Counted from the stretch's first letter, positions 1 through 7,456 are shown. The stretch: 14,513 nt of DNA from an uncultured bacterium (GCA_900551245.1 URVC01000076.1:1-14513); one strand, 5' to 3'. Translations and numbers: made by a program. The notes: generated by a model from the letters alone, not told the origin.

Positions 1-1
1 G

Positions 2-736
2 CACGAACACGGTTTCATGCTGCTGCTCGGGAATCCCTCCGGAGGGCGCGAGGAACTGCGGAGCCAGATTCTCCGTTTCGCCGAACGCGGCGTCGACGGC
101 GTGGCGGTTTATCCCTCCGGCGCGATCCGGGAAGTGACGGATGAGCTGTGTTCGCTCGGCGTTCCGATCGTGCAGGTCATGAACCGGCTGCCGGAGCTCG
201 GGCGCGCGGCGGTTATGGTCGACAATGAGGAGGCCGGGCGGTGCGCCGCGCGGCATCTGCTGGCGGTCGGGCATAGTCGGGCCGGCATGTTGACGCACGA
301 CCGGGGAGGGGAGGAGATTGCCGCCCGCCGCCGGGGATTTGTCGCCGGCCTCGGCCGGGAAATTCCGTGCGAAGAGTGCGCGATCGGTATCGACGCCGGT
401 TATGCCGCCGCCCGGAAGCTGCTCGCCGCCCATCCGGAACTGACTGCGCTCTTTGCGGCCAGCGACCTGGCCGCCCTGGGGGCGCTGAAGGCCGGGCTGG
501 AGCTTGGCCGACGGGTTCCGCGCGAGTTTGCCGTCATCGGCTTCGACAATCTCGACGTTGCCGGACAGCAGCTGATCTACCCGCTGACCACGCTCGCCCA
601 GCCGAAGGAGCGGATCGGCGAACTCGCCGGCTCCATGCTGATCAATCTGCTGGAGGGGCGCGACGCCGGGCCGGTCATTCTGGAGGCGCCGCTTATCATC
701 CGTTCCACCACCGCCGTTTCGGCGGACCGGCAATGA
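2..736 (+). CDS. LacI/GalR-family transcriptional regulator, 5' end outside the window
   Basis: This is the ligand-binding part of a LacI/GalR repressor. The frame is open from the first bases of the window, so the N-terminal helix-turn-helix lies upstream and only 244 residues are visible. Family marks are the early GFMLLLGN strand, the VDNEEAGRCAARHLLAVGH segment (dimer core and sugar-binding lobe), ASDLAALGALKAGLELG, and the closing IGFDNLDVAGQQLIYPLTTLAQP segment, which is characteristic of the periplasmic-binding-protein-like fold of these repressors. The fold binds a small sugar or nucleoside effector and changes operator affinity. The gene ends 27 bases before the DUF4434 gene on the same strand, so it probably leads this operon and may regulate itself. 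The effector cannot be predicted from sequence. The family call is very secure. Confidence 0.95.
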   Translation, partial: HEHGFMLLLGNPSGGREELRSQILRFAERGVDGVAVYPSGAIREVTDELCSLGVPIVQVMNRLPELGRAAVMVDNEEAGRCAARHLLAVGHSRAGMLTHDRGGEEIAARRRGFVAGLGREIPCEECAIGIDAGYAAARKLLAAHPELTALFAASDLAALGALKAGLELGRRVPREFAVIGFDNLDVAGQQLIYPLTTLAQPKERIGELAGSMLINLLEGRDAGPVILEAPLIIRSTTAVSADRQ

Positions 737-763
737 AAAAAAATCGACAACCAGAGGAAGAAA

Positions 764-1693
764 ATGAAGATCACCGGAATCTTTCTTGATGAAATCAGCC
801 ACGACATTCCGCACCAGAACTGGGGAAGAGAGGAGTGGGACCGCGACTTTGCGGCGATGAAATCGATCGGCATCGACACCGTGATTCTGATCCGCTGCGG
901 TCATCGCCGCTTCATCACCTATCCGTCGAAATTCCTGATGGAGCATGAAGGCTGCTACCGGCCCCCGGTTGACCTTGTCGATCTGTTTCTCGAGCTTGCC
1001 GAAAAATACGGCATGACCTTCTACTTCGGGCTGTACGATTCCGGAAAGTACTGGCATAACCGCGAATGCGAGCGCGAAATGGAGATCAGCCGCGCGGTCG
1101 CGGATGAAGTCTGGAGCCTCTACGGGAACCGCAAAGCGTTCGGCGGCTGGTATTTGAACTTTGAGGTCAGCCGCGCGTCCGCCGGAATCATCGAGCTGTA
1201 CGCCGGGATGGGGCGCCATGTCAAGCAGCTCTCCGGCAATCTGCCGACCATGATTTCGCCGTATATCGACGGAATCAAGGCGATCGGGGACGTCGGCGTC
1301 AAGGATGATTCGATCGGCGTGACGCAGCACGAGCAGGAGTGGAACGCGATCCTGAAAGGGATTCAGGGCGCGGTTGATATCGTCGCCTTCCAGGACGGCC
1401 ACTGCGATTATCATGAGCTCGCCGACTACCTGCGGATCAACAAGAAGCTGACCGACCGCTACGGCATGACCAGCTGGACCAACTGCGAAAGTTTCGACCG
1501 CGATATGCCGATCCACTTTCTGCCGATCAAGTGGGAGAAGATGCTCCTGAAGCTCGAAGCGGCGAAGGCCGCCGGAATCGAGAAGGCGATCACCTTCGAA
1601 TTCTCACACTTCATGAGTCCGAACTCCTGTTACCGGGCTGCCGGAAATCTGTTCAACCGCTATTGCGAACACTTCGGGATCAACGGGAAATGA
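764..1693 (+). CDS. DUF4434 domain protein, TIM-barrel glycosidase-like
   Basis: A 309-aa protein with no signal peptide, so probably cytoplasmic. It resembles DUF4434 proteins, which have a TIM-barrel fold like glycoside hydrolases and mostly lack a proven reaction. Visible strand ends are ITGIFLDE (3-10), DTVILIRCG (38-46), MTFYFGLYD (84-92), GGWYLNFEV (127-135), DIVAFQDG (205-212), TSWTNCESF (236-244) and AITFEFSH (275-282). Glu134 and Glu279 sit where clan-A-like glycosidases carry their two carboxylates, and Glu242 lies in the WxNxE segment that I associate with DUF4434. The ATG is preceded by a purine-rich AGAGGAAG (753-760), slightly close to the start. The 3' end overlaps the next start codon (ATGA), indicating translational coupling with the secreted protein that follows. 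Fold and family are well supported; enzymatic activity is inferred. Confidence 0.85.
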   Translation: MKITGIFLDEISHDIPHQNWGREEWDRDFAAMKSIGIDTVILIRCGHRRFITYPSKFLMEHEGCYRPPVDLVDLFLELAEKYGMTFYFGLYDSGKYWHNRECEREMEISRAVADEVWSLYGNRKAFGGWYLNFEVSRASAGIIELYAGMGRHVKQLSGNLPTMISPYIDGIKAIGDVGVKDDSIGVTQHEQEWNAILKGIQGAVDIVAFQDGHCDYHELADYLRINKKLTDRYGMTSWTNCESFDRDMPIHFLPIKWEKMLLKLEAAKAAGIEKAITFEFSHFMSPNSCYRAAGNLFNRYCEHFGINGK

Positions 1694-3642
1694 ATACGAG
1701 GTCACTGCTGTTTATTGGACTGTCGCTGTTTGTTCTTCCCCCGGAGCTGTCGGCGGCGGTGGAGGATTTCCGCTCTTATGCCGATTCGGCGGCATTGCGG
1801 AAAAACTGGACCGCGTTCGACAGTGCCAATCCGGCTCCGGCAGCTGCGCTTGCCGCCCGGAACGGCGTTCCGGAGATGGAACTCGTCACCGACGGCGGAC
1901 CGGGCGACAAAGTGATCGTTCGGGAGCTGGCCGTGTCGCCGGGGGAACGATTGATCTTTCCGGTCACTTCCGATGCGAACAATGCACCGGGCGCATACGC
2001 TTACGTCGCATTGCGCACCGCCCGGAATGCCGGGAACCTGGTGCTGCACGACATCAAACTCGTTCCGGGGGAAACCGTCACCGTCGAGATCCCGAATGAG
2101 GGACGATTCAACTGGCGGGACCGCGTCGTTCTGCTGTTCTCGCTCCACGATGCGGGCAGTCCGATGCGGGTTTCCGTCGGCTCGATTGACCTGCCGCAGT
2201 TCCCGCCGCCGACGACGTTCCGGGATACGCCGGAGGCGCGGCTGGCGCGGCGGGAGAAGCTGCTGCACGGTCGCACGACACAGATCGATACCACGTTTCC
2301 CTACTACTTCAATCGTTCCTGCGCGAGCATCGCCGCCGAACTGCGGGTCAACGGACTCGACGGAGTCTACTGCTTCACGACAATGGATACCGGACTGCTT
2401 CCCGGCCTGACCGGCGAACTTCAGCGGCAAAAGCTCGGCGTCGGGCTGATGACGCTGCCGAGTCTGGTCTATTGGAGCGAGACCGAGTTGGAAGAACGGC
2501 TGCCGAAAGGGTGGAGAGACTGGCTGATCCAGTTCACCGGGAAGGAGATGGATCTTTATCGGTTCATCGGTTTTGTCCACCCGGAATACAATGCCTGGTA
2601 CAAGAAATATCTGGCTGGCATGTTGCGGGAACATCATTTCGATGCCTTCACCTTCGCTGAAATCATGTATCCGATCTATGACGGACCGTCGAGGACGCCC
2701 CCGTTCTACGGCGATGTGAGCCCGGGATTTCAGGCGGCGTTCCGACAGGCGACCGGCAGCAGCCGGTTTCCGAACTTCACCGACCCGGCCGATCCGGATT
2801 ACTTCAAGACCAACACCGCCCTTTACCGCAAACTGGTCGAGTATCGGGTCCGGACCATCAACGACTTCTACGACGACATCGTCAACGGTCCGGGCGGGGC
2901 GCGGGAGACGGCGCCGGGAATCCTCTTCGCCACCTGGACGCTCGGCATCAACATTCCGGACGGTGTCGCCCGGCTGCGGGAGTGGGAGGGCAACGACATC
3001 ACCGCGATGATCCGGCAGGTGAAACCGGACCTGCATTTCATTCAAACGCATGCCCCCGACTGGTCGAATCCGGCGCTGTCGGGGGAGTACCCGCTCGCCT
3101 ACCGTCCCTTCTTCGATGCGGTACGGAACGCTGATCCTGAAGTGAAAATCGGCATGCAGGGCGATTTCGGTTCCCTCGGTCCCTCGCGGCGCAATCCGGC
3201 GTGGCGGAAAAATTTCTACGAGGCGTGCCGGAGCGCCGGAGTGGATACCACCACCTACTATGAGTTTTCTCTGCGTTGGGAGGTCTACTCCCTGCCGCCG
3301 CGCCTCTGCGAACTCCGACGCCTTGGCAACGATTCGCTGCTGCTGGTCTTCGATCAGCGGCTGGCTCCTGCGGGCGCCGCCCGGATGGTCGGCCGGAGTC
3401 TTCGGGCCGGGAGCGAGAGTTTCCGGATCCGGGAGTGCCGCTGGGACGGCAATCTGCTGTACCTGAAAACCGCTCCACTCCCCCCGACGGGAACGTCGGT
3501 GACCGTTCCGGTCGGCGGCCTCCGTGACGATCCTGCCGTACGTTTCCCTTCCTCGCATGTCGAGCCATTGCCGCGCGGCCCGGTCAACACGATTCCGGAG
3601 GGGACCGGGACGACTCTGCCGCTGCTGCCGGGTTCCGATTGA
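1690..3642 (+). CDS. Secreted glycosidase-like TIM-barrel protein with N- and C-terminal beta domains
   Basis: A 650-aa exported protein of no named family that I can identify. The ATG at 1690 overlaps the previous stop (ATGA) and gives a clean signal peptide (residues 1-23, hydrophobic LLFIGLSLFVL, cleavage near LSAA). Reading open further upstream would only add out-of-context residues from the DUF4434 gene. Residues 25-170 look like a beta-sandwich; 190-530 look like a TIM barrel with strands DGVYCFTTMD (224-233), FDAFTFAEIMYP (317-328), GILFATWTLG (410-419), EVKIGMQGDF (484-493) and VDTTTYYEFS (518-527). Glu324 and Glu525 are candidate acid/base and nucleophile. Residues 535-615 resemble an SbsA-type Ig-like domain. 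It probably acts on an extracellular or periplasmic polysaccharide. Secretion is well supported, hydrolase activity only by fold inference. Confidence 0.8.
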   Translation: MNTRSLLFIGLSLFVLPPELSAAVEDFRSYADSAALRKNWTAFDSANPAPAAALAARNGVPEMELVTDGGPGDKVIVRELAVSPGERLIFPVTSDANNAPGAYAYVALRTARNAGNLVLHDIKLVPGETVTVEIPNEGRFNWRDRVVLLFSLHDAGSPMRVSVGSIDLPQFPPPTTFRDTPEARLARREKLLHGRTTQIDTTFPYYFNRSCASIAAELRVNGLDGVYCFTTMDTGLLPGLTGELQRQKLGVGLMTLPSLVYWSETELEERLPKGWRDWLIQFTGKEMDLYRFIGFVHPEYNAWYKKYLAGMLREHHFDAFTFAEIMYPIYDGPSRTPPFYGDVSPGFQAAFRQATGSSRFPNFTDPADPDYFKTNTALYRKLVEYRVRTINDFYDDIVNGPGGARETAPGILFATWTLGINIPDGVARLREWEGNDITAMIRQVKPDLHFIQTHAPDWSNPALSGEYPLAYRPFFDAVRNADPEVKIGMQGDFGSLGPSRRNPAWRKNFYEACRSAGVDTTTYYEFSLRWEVYSLPPRLCELRRLGNDSLLLVFDQRLAPAGAARMVGRSLRAGSESFRIRECRWDGNLLYLKTAPLPPTGTSVTVPVGGLRDDPAVRFPSSHVEPLPRGPVNTIPEGTGTTLPLLPGSD

Positions 3643-3676
3643 TGTTCGATCATCCCTTTTTTATCCAGGTAAAATT

Positions 3677-3703
3677 ATGAAACAAAACAGGATACGAAAA
3701 TAG
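3677..3703 (+). other. Eight-codon leader-like ORF in the 62-bp gap before the epimerase gene
   Basis: The gap between the secreted protein and the epimerase (3643-3704) is AT-rich compared with its surroundings and contains a T-tract at about 3657-3662. In it, an ATG opens a reading frame for MKQNRIRK whose TAG stop lies one base before the epimerase ATG. The frame uses AGG, ATA and CGA, codons that look scarce in the flanking genes. It could be a coupling leader or chance; no strong ribosome-binding site precedes it. Confidence 0.2.
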
Positions 3704-3704
3704 A

Positions 3705-4907
3705 ATGAACTTTTCCTCATACATCGGCCGTTATGAAGACGAACTGGTCAACCGGGTGATTCCGTTCTGGGAGGAGCATTGTGTGGACCGCGAATACGGG
3801 GGCTACTTCACCTCGCTCGACCGCGACGGCTCGGTCTACGATACGGAGAAGTACATGTGGATGCAGTGGCGGATCGTCTACATGTTCGCGACACTGGCCA
3901 TGACGCCCTGGCGGAAGGAGAACTGGCTGGAGATCGCCCGGCAGGGATTCGACTTCCTGACGCGTCACGGCAAGTCGCCGGACGGCACCTATTACTTCGC
4001 ACTGAACCGCAAAGGGGTGCCGACCATGGCGCCCTCGAACATCTTCTCCGACTGTTTTGCGGCGATGGGCGCGGCCGCGCTCTACAAGGCGACCGGGGAG
4101 GAGCGTTACCGGGAGGAGGCGGACAGCGCCATGCGCAGCTACATCCGGCGGATGGACCACCCGAAAGGGCGCTGGGAGAAGGCGATGCCGGGCAAACCCC
4201 GTCGCCTCTCCCACGGTCACTTCATGATCCTGGCCAATCTGGGGAGCGTGATGAAGGATTGCCTCGGCAGCGACGAATATGAGGCGGAGACCGAACGCGC
4301 GGTGCGTACCGTGCTGGAGAAATTCTGGAATCCGGAGTATCGCGTTCTCTTTGAAAACGTCAATCCGGATGGTTCCTTCGATCTCGACTCCTGCGAGGGG
4401 CGCTTCCTCAATCCCGGCCACGGCCTGGAGTCGATGTGGTTTGTGATGAACTACGCCGAACGGCGGAACGACCCGGCGATGATCCGGAAGGCGGCGGAGA
4501 TCGTCAAGGCGCAGCTGGAGTTTGGAATCGACCGCGAATACGGCGGAATCTATTACTTCATGGATGTGCTCGGCAAGCCGAATCCGGAATTGCAGTGGGA
4601 CATGAAACTCTGGTGGCCGCACAACGAGGCGATTCTGGCGACGCTGTTCGCCTTCCGGCTGACGGGGGAGGCGTATTTTCTCCACCGGTTCGAGGAGATC
4701 GACCGCTGGGCGTGGAGCCACTTCCGCGATCCGGACTACCCCGAGTGGTTCGCCTATCTGAACCGGCGCGGCGAACCGACGCACCTGCTCAAGGGGGGCA
4801 AGTGGAAGACGATGTTCCACCTGCCGCGCTGTCTCCTCATCGCCGTCGAGCAGATGAAGCGGATCGAGACGGAGAACGCGAACCGGACAGCTCTTGCCGG
4901 AAAATGA
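3705..4907 (+). CDS. AGE-family sugar epimerase (N-acylglucosamine 2-epimerase-like)
   Basis: A 400-aa cytoplasmic (alpha/alpha)6-barrel enzyme of the N-acylglucosamine 2-epimerase superfamily, close to the usual family length. Members invert C2 of GlcNAc/ManNAc or of free or reducing-end glucose/mannose, or isomerise aldoses to ketoses. Visible landmarks are YGGYF (31-35), the KYMWMQWR segment ending in Arg56, RLSHGHFM (167-174), PGHGLESMW (237-245, with His239 and Glu242), WWPHNEA (303-309) and the late KTMFHLPR (368-375, with His372). The two histidines and the arginine match the catalytic set known for renin-binding protein/AGE enzymes. The upstream Shine-Dalgarno is weak (AGGA about 12 bases before the ATG). 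As the last gene of the plus-strand block, it likely processes sugars released by the preceding proteins. Which hexose it uses is not determinable. Confidence 0.92.
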   Translation: MNFSSYIGRYEDELVNRVIPFWEEHCVDREYGGYFTSLDRDGSVYDTEKYMWMQWRIVYMFATLAMTPWRKENWLEIARQGFDFLTRHGKSPDGTYYFALNRKGVPTMAPSNIFSDCFAAMGAAALYKATGEERYREEADSAMRSYIRRMDHPKGRWEKAMPGKPRRLSHGHFMILANLGSVMKDCLGSDEYEAETERAVRTVLEKFWNPEYRVLFENVNPDGSFDLDSCEGRFLNPGHGLESMWFVMNYAERRNDPAMIRKAAEIVKAQLEFGIDREYGGIYYFMDVLGKPNPELQWDMKLWWPHNEAILATLFAFRLTGEAYFLHRFEEIDRWAWSHFRDPDYPEWFAYLNRRGEPTHLLKGGKWKTMFHLPRCLLIAVEQMKRIETENANRTALAGK

Positions 4908-4947
4908 ATCGATCTCTCCCGGCGTAGGTGGATCCTCATGGCGGCTC

Positions 4948-4976
4948 CAGAAACGTTCCTCCGGGGAACGTTTCTG
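4948..4976. terminator. Perfect 12-bp hairpin between convergent genes, likely bidirectional terminator
   Basis: CAGAAACGTTCC pairs perfectly with GGAACGTTTCTG around a five-base TCCGG loop. It lies in the 85-bp gap between the epimerase stop and the stop of the facing 103-aa ORF, the normal place for a shared terminator. There is no T-tract on either side, so classic intrinsic termination is not fully met. Each arm also contains AACGTT with a central CG, like LacI-family operator halves, so a protein-binding role is a less likely alternative. Confidence 0.55.
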
Positions 4977-4992
4977 CCCTGCTGCCCGCTTT

Positions 4993-5304
4993 TCAGGCCA
5001 TCTCGACAAAATCGCCGAATGCGAGCAGCAGCGGCGAATCGCGCACGGGGATATGTTTCAGACGGTACCAGCCGCTGCCGTCGGTCTCGACCATCTCTTC
5101 CGGAAGAGCGTAAACCGTTCCGTCGAGCAGATCGACCAGATGAATTTCCCCGGTCAACCCACAACATTCCAGCGTGATGGTTGATTCGTACTCCGTGGTC
5201 AGTACCTCTTTCGGAACCCTGTCGACCAAGCCGCCGTTCCATGGCGGGGCGGGGCTGTCCCCGTTTTCAGCACCAGACTCCACCGGGTTCGTCCCTTGTT
5301 TCAT
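4993..5304 (-). pseudogene. 103-aa ORF resembling the C-terminal tail of a glycoside hydrolase; probable remnant
   Basis: A 103-aa frame, bounded upstream by a TAG five codons before its ATG. The second half (from about residue 38) reads like the last beta-sandwich strands of large bacterial glycosidases: EYESTITLECCGL, GEIHLVDLLDGTVYALP, then RLKHIPVRDSPLLLAFGDF, ending right after. Such tails normally follow several hundred residues of barrel, which are missing here; the first 30 residues look unstructured (Gly/Pro/Ser/Asn rich). There is no Shine-Dalgarno before the ATG, although the frame begins 20 bases after the ADP-ribosylglycohydrolase-like gene. I read it as the end of a deleted glycosidase gene, though a small expressed protein translated by read-through from the operon cannot be excluded. 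The family resemblance is from memory of such tails, not a search. Confidence 0.5.
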
Positions 5305-5324
5305 GCCGGTCGGATTCTACCCGG

Positions 5325-6788
5325 TCAGACCGTTTCGCCGCGCAGAAAGGCATGGGGAATCCATTGATTCTGCACGTCGGCCAAGCCGAAGAACAGCGGC
5401 GCCCGTTTCATCGCAGGCGCCGCCGGCGCCAACCCGATCCAGAGCCGGTGACGCCCCGCCGTCAGGACAAGATCCGCCATCTGATTGATCAGCGCCCGGT
5501 GAAACGCCGGCACCATCGCGCCTCCGTTCCGCCCGAAGCAGAATGTGCCGTCCACCCACACCAGCAGGTTGGCCGGCGTATTGACGACGAGCCGCACGCG
5601 CTCTTCCCTCTCCAGCTGGAACGGAATCTCCAGCATTTGAAGCGATTCGCCCGGCTGCTCGCGGAAATCAACTTCGGTCAGATTTCCGGGCAGCCTCAGA
5701 CGGCGCCCTCCTTGTTGCGGACGCGGCGCAAATTTCCGGAAATCAGAGGCGAACCACGGCCGGAAAAACGATTGACGGCAGGGAATTTCAAACCGGGAAA
5801 AATCCGGTTCGGGCGCCGTACTCTCATCCACCCGGATTCTGCCGCGCAACCCGAGCAGGAGATCGCTGAACGCCTCCAGATCCGGAGGCGGTTCAATGCC
5901 GGTGATCCCCTCGTTGAGAACCAGCGCCCGGCCGATCGGTTTCAACCAGGCCGAAGGAATCGCGTCAGGATTGAGAATTCCCAGAATCGCCCCGGCCGTC
6001 GCCCCCGTACAATCCGCGTCCTGACCAAAATTGACTGCGGTGCAGACCGTTTTCGCAAAATCACCCCTTCCCAGCAGCAGTGCCGCGGTGACGAAAGCGA
6101 GATTCATCTTGACATCGGTGAAATTGTCGCTGCCATATCGGCTCATGATCCACTGCCGGATCGTGGCGGGGTCTTCGGTTGTCCGGCACCAGGTCACGGT
6201 ATCCCGGATGCTGTGAGACAGGGCGCAATCCGCCGGAATCACCGACAGTCCGGCCTGAATCAGTTTTTCCAGATTCTCCTCTGTGAATGCACAGCTCTCC
6301 AGCGCCGCCAGAAACTGTTCGGCGTAGATGCCGTTGCCGGCGTGGTCCAGCTGCGCATCGATTCCGGCCAGCCGGGCGGCCTGAACGGGATCGCCCGGCG
6401 CCAGAACGGCCCAGATTTCCGAGCGGATGGCGCCGCCCAGCCCATCGGTGAAAAAATTGTCGTAGATTCCGCTCCATGGCGCGGGGATGCCAAGCTTCAG
6501 ATTCCGAATCACCACGCCGTATTCATCGCACGGAAAATCGATGTTGTGGAGCCAGGCATCCGCGAAGTTGGCGCGCGAGACGCATCCCTGCCAGTCCCCC
6601 GCCAGCCGGCAGGCCCATACCACCTGAAGATCCAGATCGTCATTCGGCATCATCCCCTGCGGTACCGGATCGTAAAAGCGCAATGCAAGCGGGCCGTCGC
6701 ACCCCTCCCACGGCTGCCCCAGGGTGCCGCCGACCGCTTTCCCCAACCATGCTCCCAAAACCTTCCTGCGTTGTTCCTGCTGATTCAT
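5325..6788 (-). CDS. ADP-ribosylglycohydrolase-family protein with C-terminal jelly-roll domain
   Basis: A 487-aa protein whose residues 1-320 carry the ADP-ribosylglycohydrolase (DraG/ARH) fold signature: GAWLGKAVGGTLGQPWEG (12-29), NDDLDLQ (49-55), GLGGAIRSE (116-124) and GQDADCTGATAGAILG (255-270). The family removes ADP-ribose or related N/O-glycosidic groups using two metal ions. Here the usual threonine before the DD pair is Asn49, and the threonine after DxD is Cys260, marking a divergent subfamily whose substrate I do not know. Residues about 365-480 form an extra beta domain (VVNTPANLLVWVDGTFCFG, LTAGRHRLWIGLAP) of the jelly-roll, sugar-binding type. No signal peptide. The ATG lies five bases after the HAD stop and lacks a well-spaced Shine-Dalgarno (AGGAA is 17 bases away), so translation is probably coupled to the HAD gene. 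The frame stays open to 7202, but that part lies over the HAD gene. Confidence 0.88.
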   Translation of the reverse strand: MNQQEQRRKVLGAWLGKAVGGTLGQPWEGCDGPLALRFYDPVPQGMMPNDDLDLQVVWACRLAGDWQGCVSRANFADAWLHNIDFPCDEYGVVIRNLKLGIPAPWSGIYDNFFTDGLGGAIRSEIWAVLAPGDPVQAARLAGIDAQLDHAGNGIYAEQFLAALESCAFTEENLEKLIQAGLSVIPADCALSHSIRDTVTWCRTTEDPATIRQWIMSRYGSDNFTDVKMNLAFVTAALLLGRGDFAKTVCTAVNFGQDADCTGATAGAILGILNPDAIPSAWLKPIGRALVLNEGITGIEPPPDLEAFSDLLLGLRGRIRVDESTAPEPDFSRFEIPCRQSFFRPWFASDFRKFAPRPQQGGRRLRLPGNLTEVDFREQPGESLQMLEIPFQLEREERVRLVVNTPANLLVWVDGTFCFGRNGGAMVPAFHRALINQMADLVLTAGRHRLWIGLAPAAPAMKRAPLFFGLADVQNQWIPHAFLRGETV

Positions 6789-6793
6789 GATGT

Positions 6794-7456
6794 TCAATTG
6801 CAATGTTCCTGATGTTCTTTTTTCTGATCGATTCCCCGGAGAATCGCCTTCCGGTCGAAGAGGATCGTATTGCCGACGCCGTATCTCCGCGGAATCTCGC
6901 CGTCTTCGACGGGATTGTCGCCGACCGTGCAGATGCGCGCCGGATCGTCCGGAATCTGGCAGAGGGCGCGTTGCCAGACCCCCTCTTCGCACTTGCAGCC
7001 GCGCAGGATGTTCGTGCCGAGAATCCGGGCGAAAACATGCGAGCCGAACTCGTCCGCCAGTCCGCACCGCTTCAATTTCCAGCAGCACCCCAGATAGGGG
7101 TTGTTGCTGACGACGAGGAGGGTTTTGCCGGCGGCCGCCAGATCGTGCACCAGCTGAACCGCATCGGGATACACCTCGATATTTTCCACATGCCACTGCC
7201 ACAGTCGCCGGAACGTTTCCCGGGGAGGCAGCTGGAATTCCGCAATGAAGTCGGTGTAATCCCAGAACGGAATTTGCTCCGTCACCTGACCGATGCGCCG
7301 CTCCGCCTCCACGGAAGCCATGCCGCGCTCCACGAGCATATCCCGGAAAATCGGAAACAGGAAATTGTGATGCAGAAAGTTCTCCTGCCGCACGGATTCC
7401 CGATAGCGGGTCAACGTTCCGTCGATGTCGAAAATGTAATACTGATACTCCTTCAC
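6794..7456 (-). CDS. HAD-superfamily hydrolase (phosphatase-like)
   Basis: A 220-aa haloacid-dehalogenase-type hydrolase. Motif I is IFDIDGTLT (8-16) with nucleophile Asp10 and acid/base Asp12; motif II is LLVVSNN with Ser117; a plausible motif III lysine is Lys155; motif IV is TVGDNPVEDGE (177-187) with Asp180 and Asp185. The helical cap between motifs I and II fits the phosphoglycolate-phosphatase-like subgroup, so the likely reaction is dephosphorylation of a small sugar phosphate in the cytoplasm. I chose the GTG at 7456 because it overlaps the previous stop (GTGA), is preceded by GGGAGGAG (7468-7475), and places the DxD motif at the normal distance from the N-terminus. An ATG at 7498 would add 14 residues encoded inside the upstream gene. 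It is followed after five bases by the ADP-ribosylglycohydrolase-like gene. Substrate unknown. Confidence 0.88.
   Translation of the reverse strand: MKEYQYYIFDIDGTLTRYRESVRQENFLHHNFLFPIFRDMLVERGMASVEAERRIGQVTEQIPFWDYTDFIAEFQLPPRETFRRLWQWHVENIEVYPDAVQLVHDLAAAGKTLLVVSNNPYLGCCWKLKRCGLADEFGSHVFARILGTNILRGCKCEEGVWQRALCQIPDDPARICTVGDNPVEDGEIPRRYGVGNTILFDRKAILRGIDQKKEHQEHCN

Noticed and set aside
1531..1689. Upstream extension of the 650-aa secreted protein
   Set aside because: It would add 53 residues encoded inside the DUF4434 gene and bury the signal peptide; the ATGA start at 1690 is far better.
1702..3558. Long open frame antisense to the secreted 650-aa gene
   Set aside because: It reads as Arg/Pro-rich low-complexity protein with no family marks, and lies wholly opposite a gene with a signal peptide and barrel motifs. 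Long antisense frames are expected at this GC content.
3640..3662. T-tract after the 650-aa gene as an intrinsic terminator
   Set aside because: The only stem before the T-run is about four base pairs (GATG/CATC), too weak to call.
5181..6812. Long plus-strand frame of 543 codons opposite the ADP-ribosylglycohydrolase-like gene
   Set aside because: Arg/Pro/Gln-rich translation without motifs; the minus strand carries clear DraG/ARH signatures.
6789..7202. Upstream extension of the ADP-ribosylglycohydrolase-like protein
   Set aside because: The extra residues are Arg/Gly-rich shadow sequence over the HAD gene; the family starts at MNQQEQRRKVLGAWLG.
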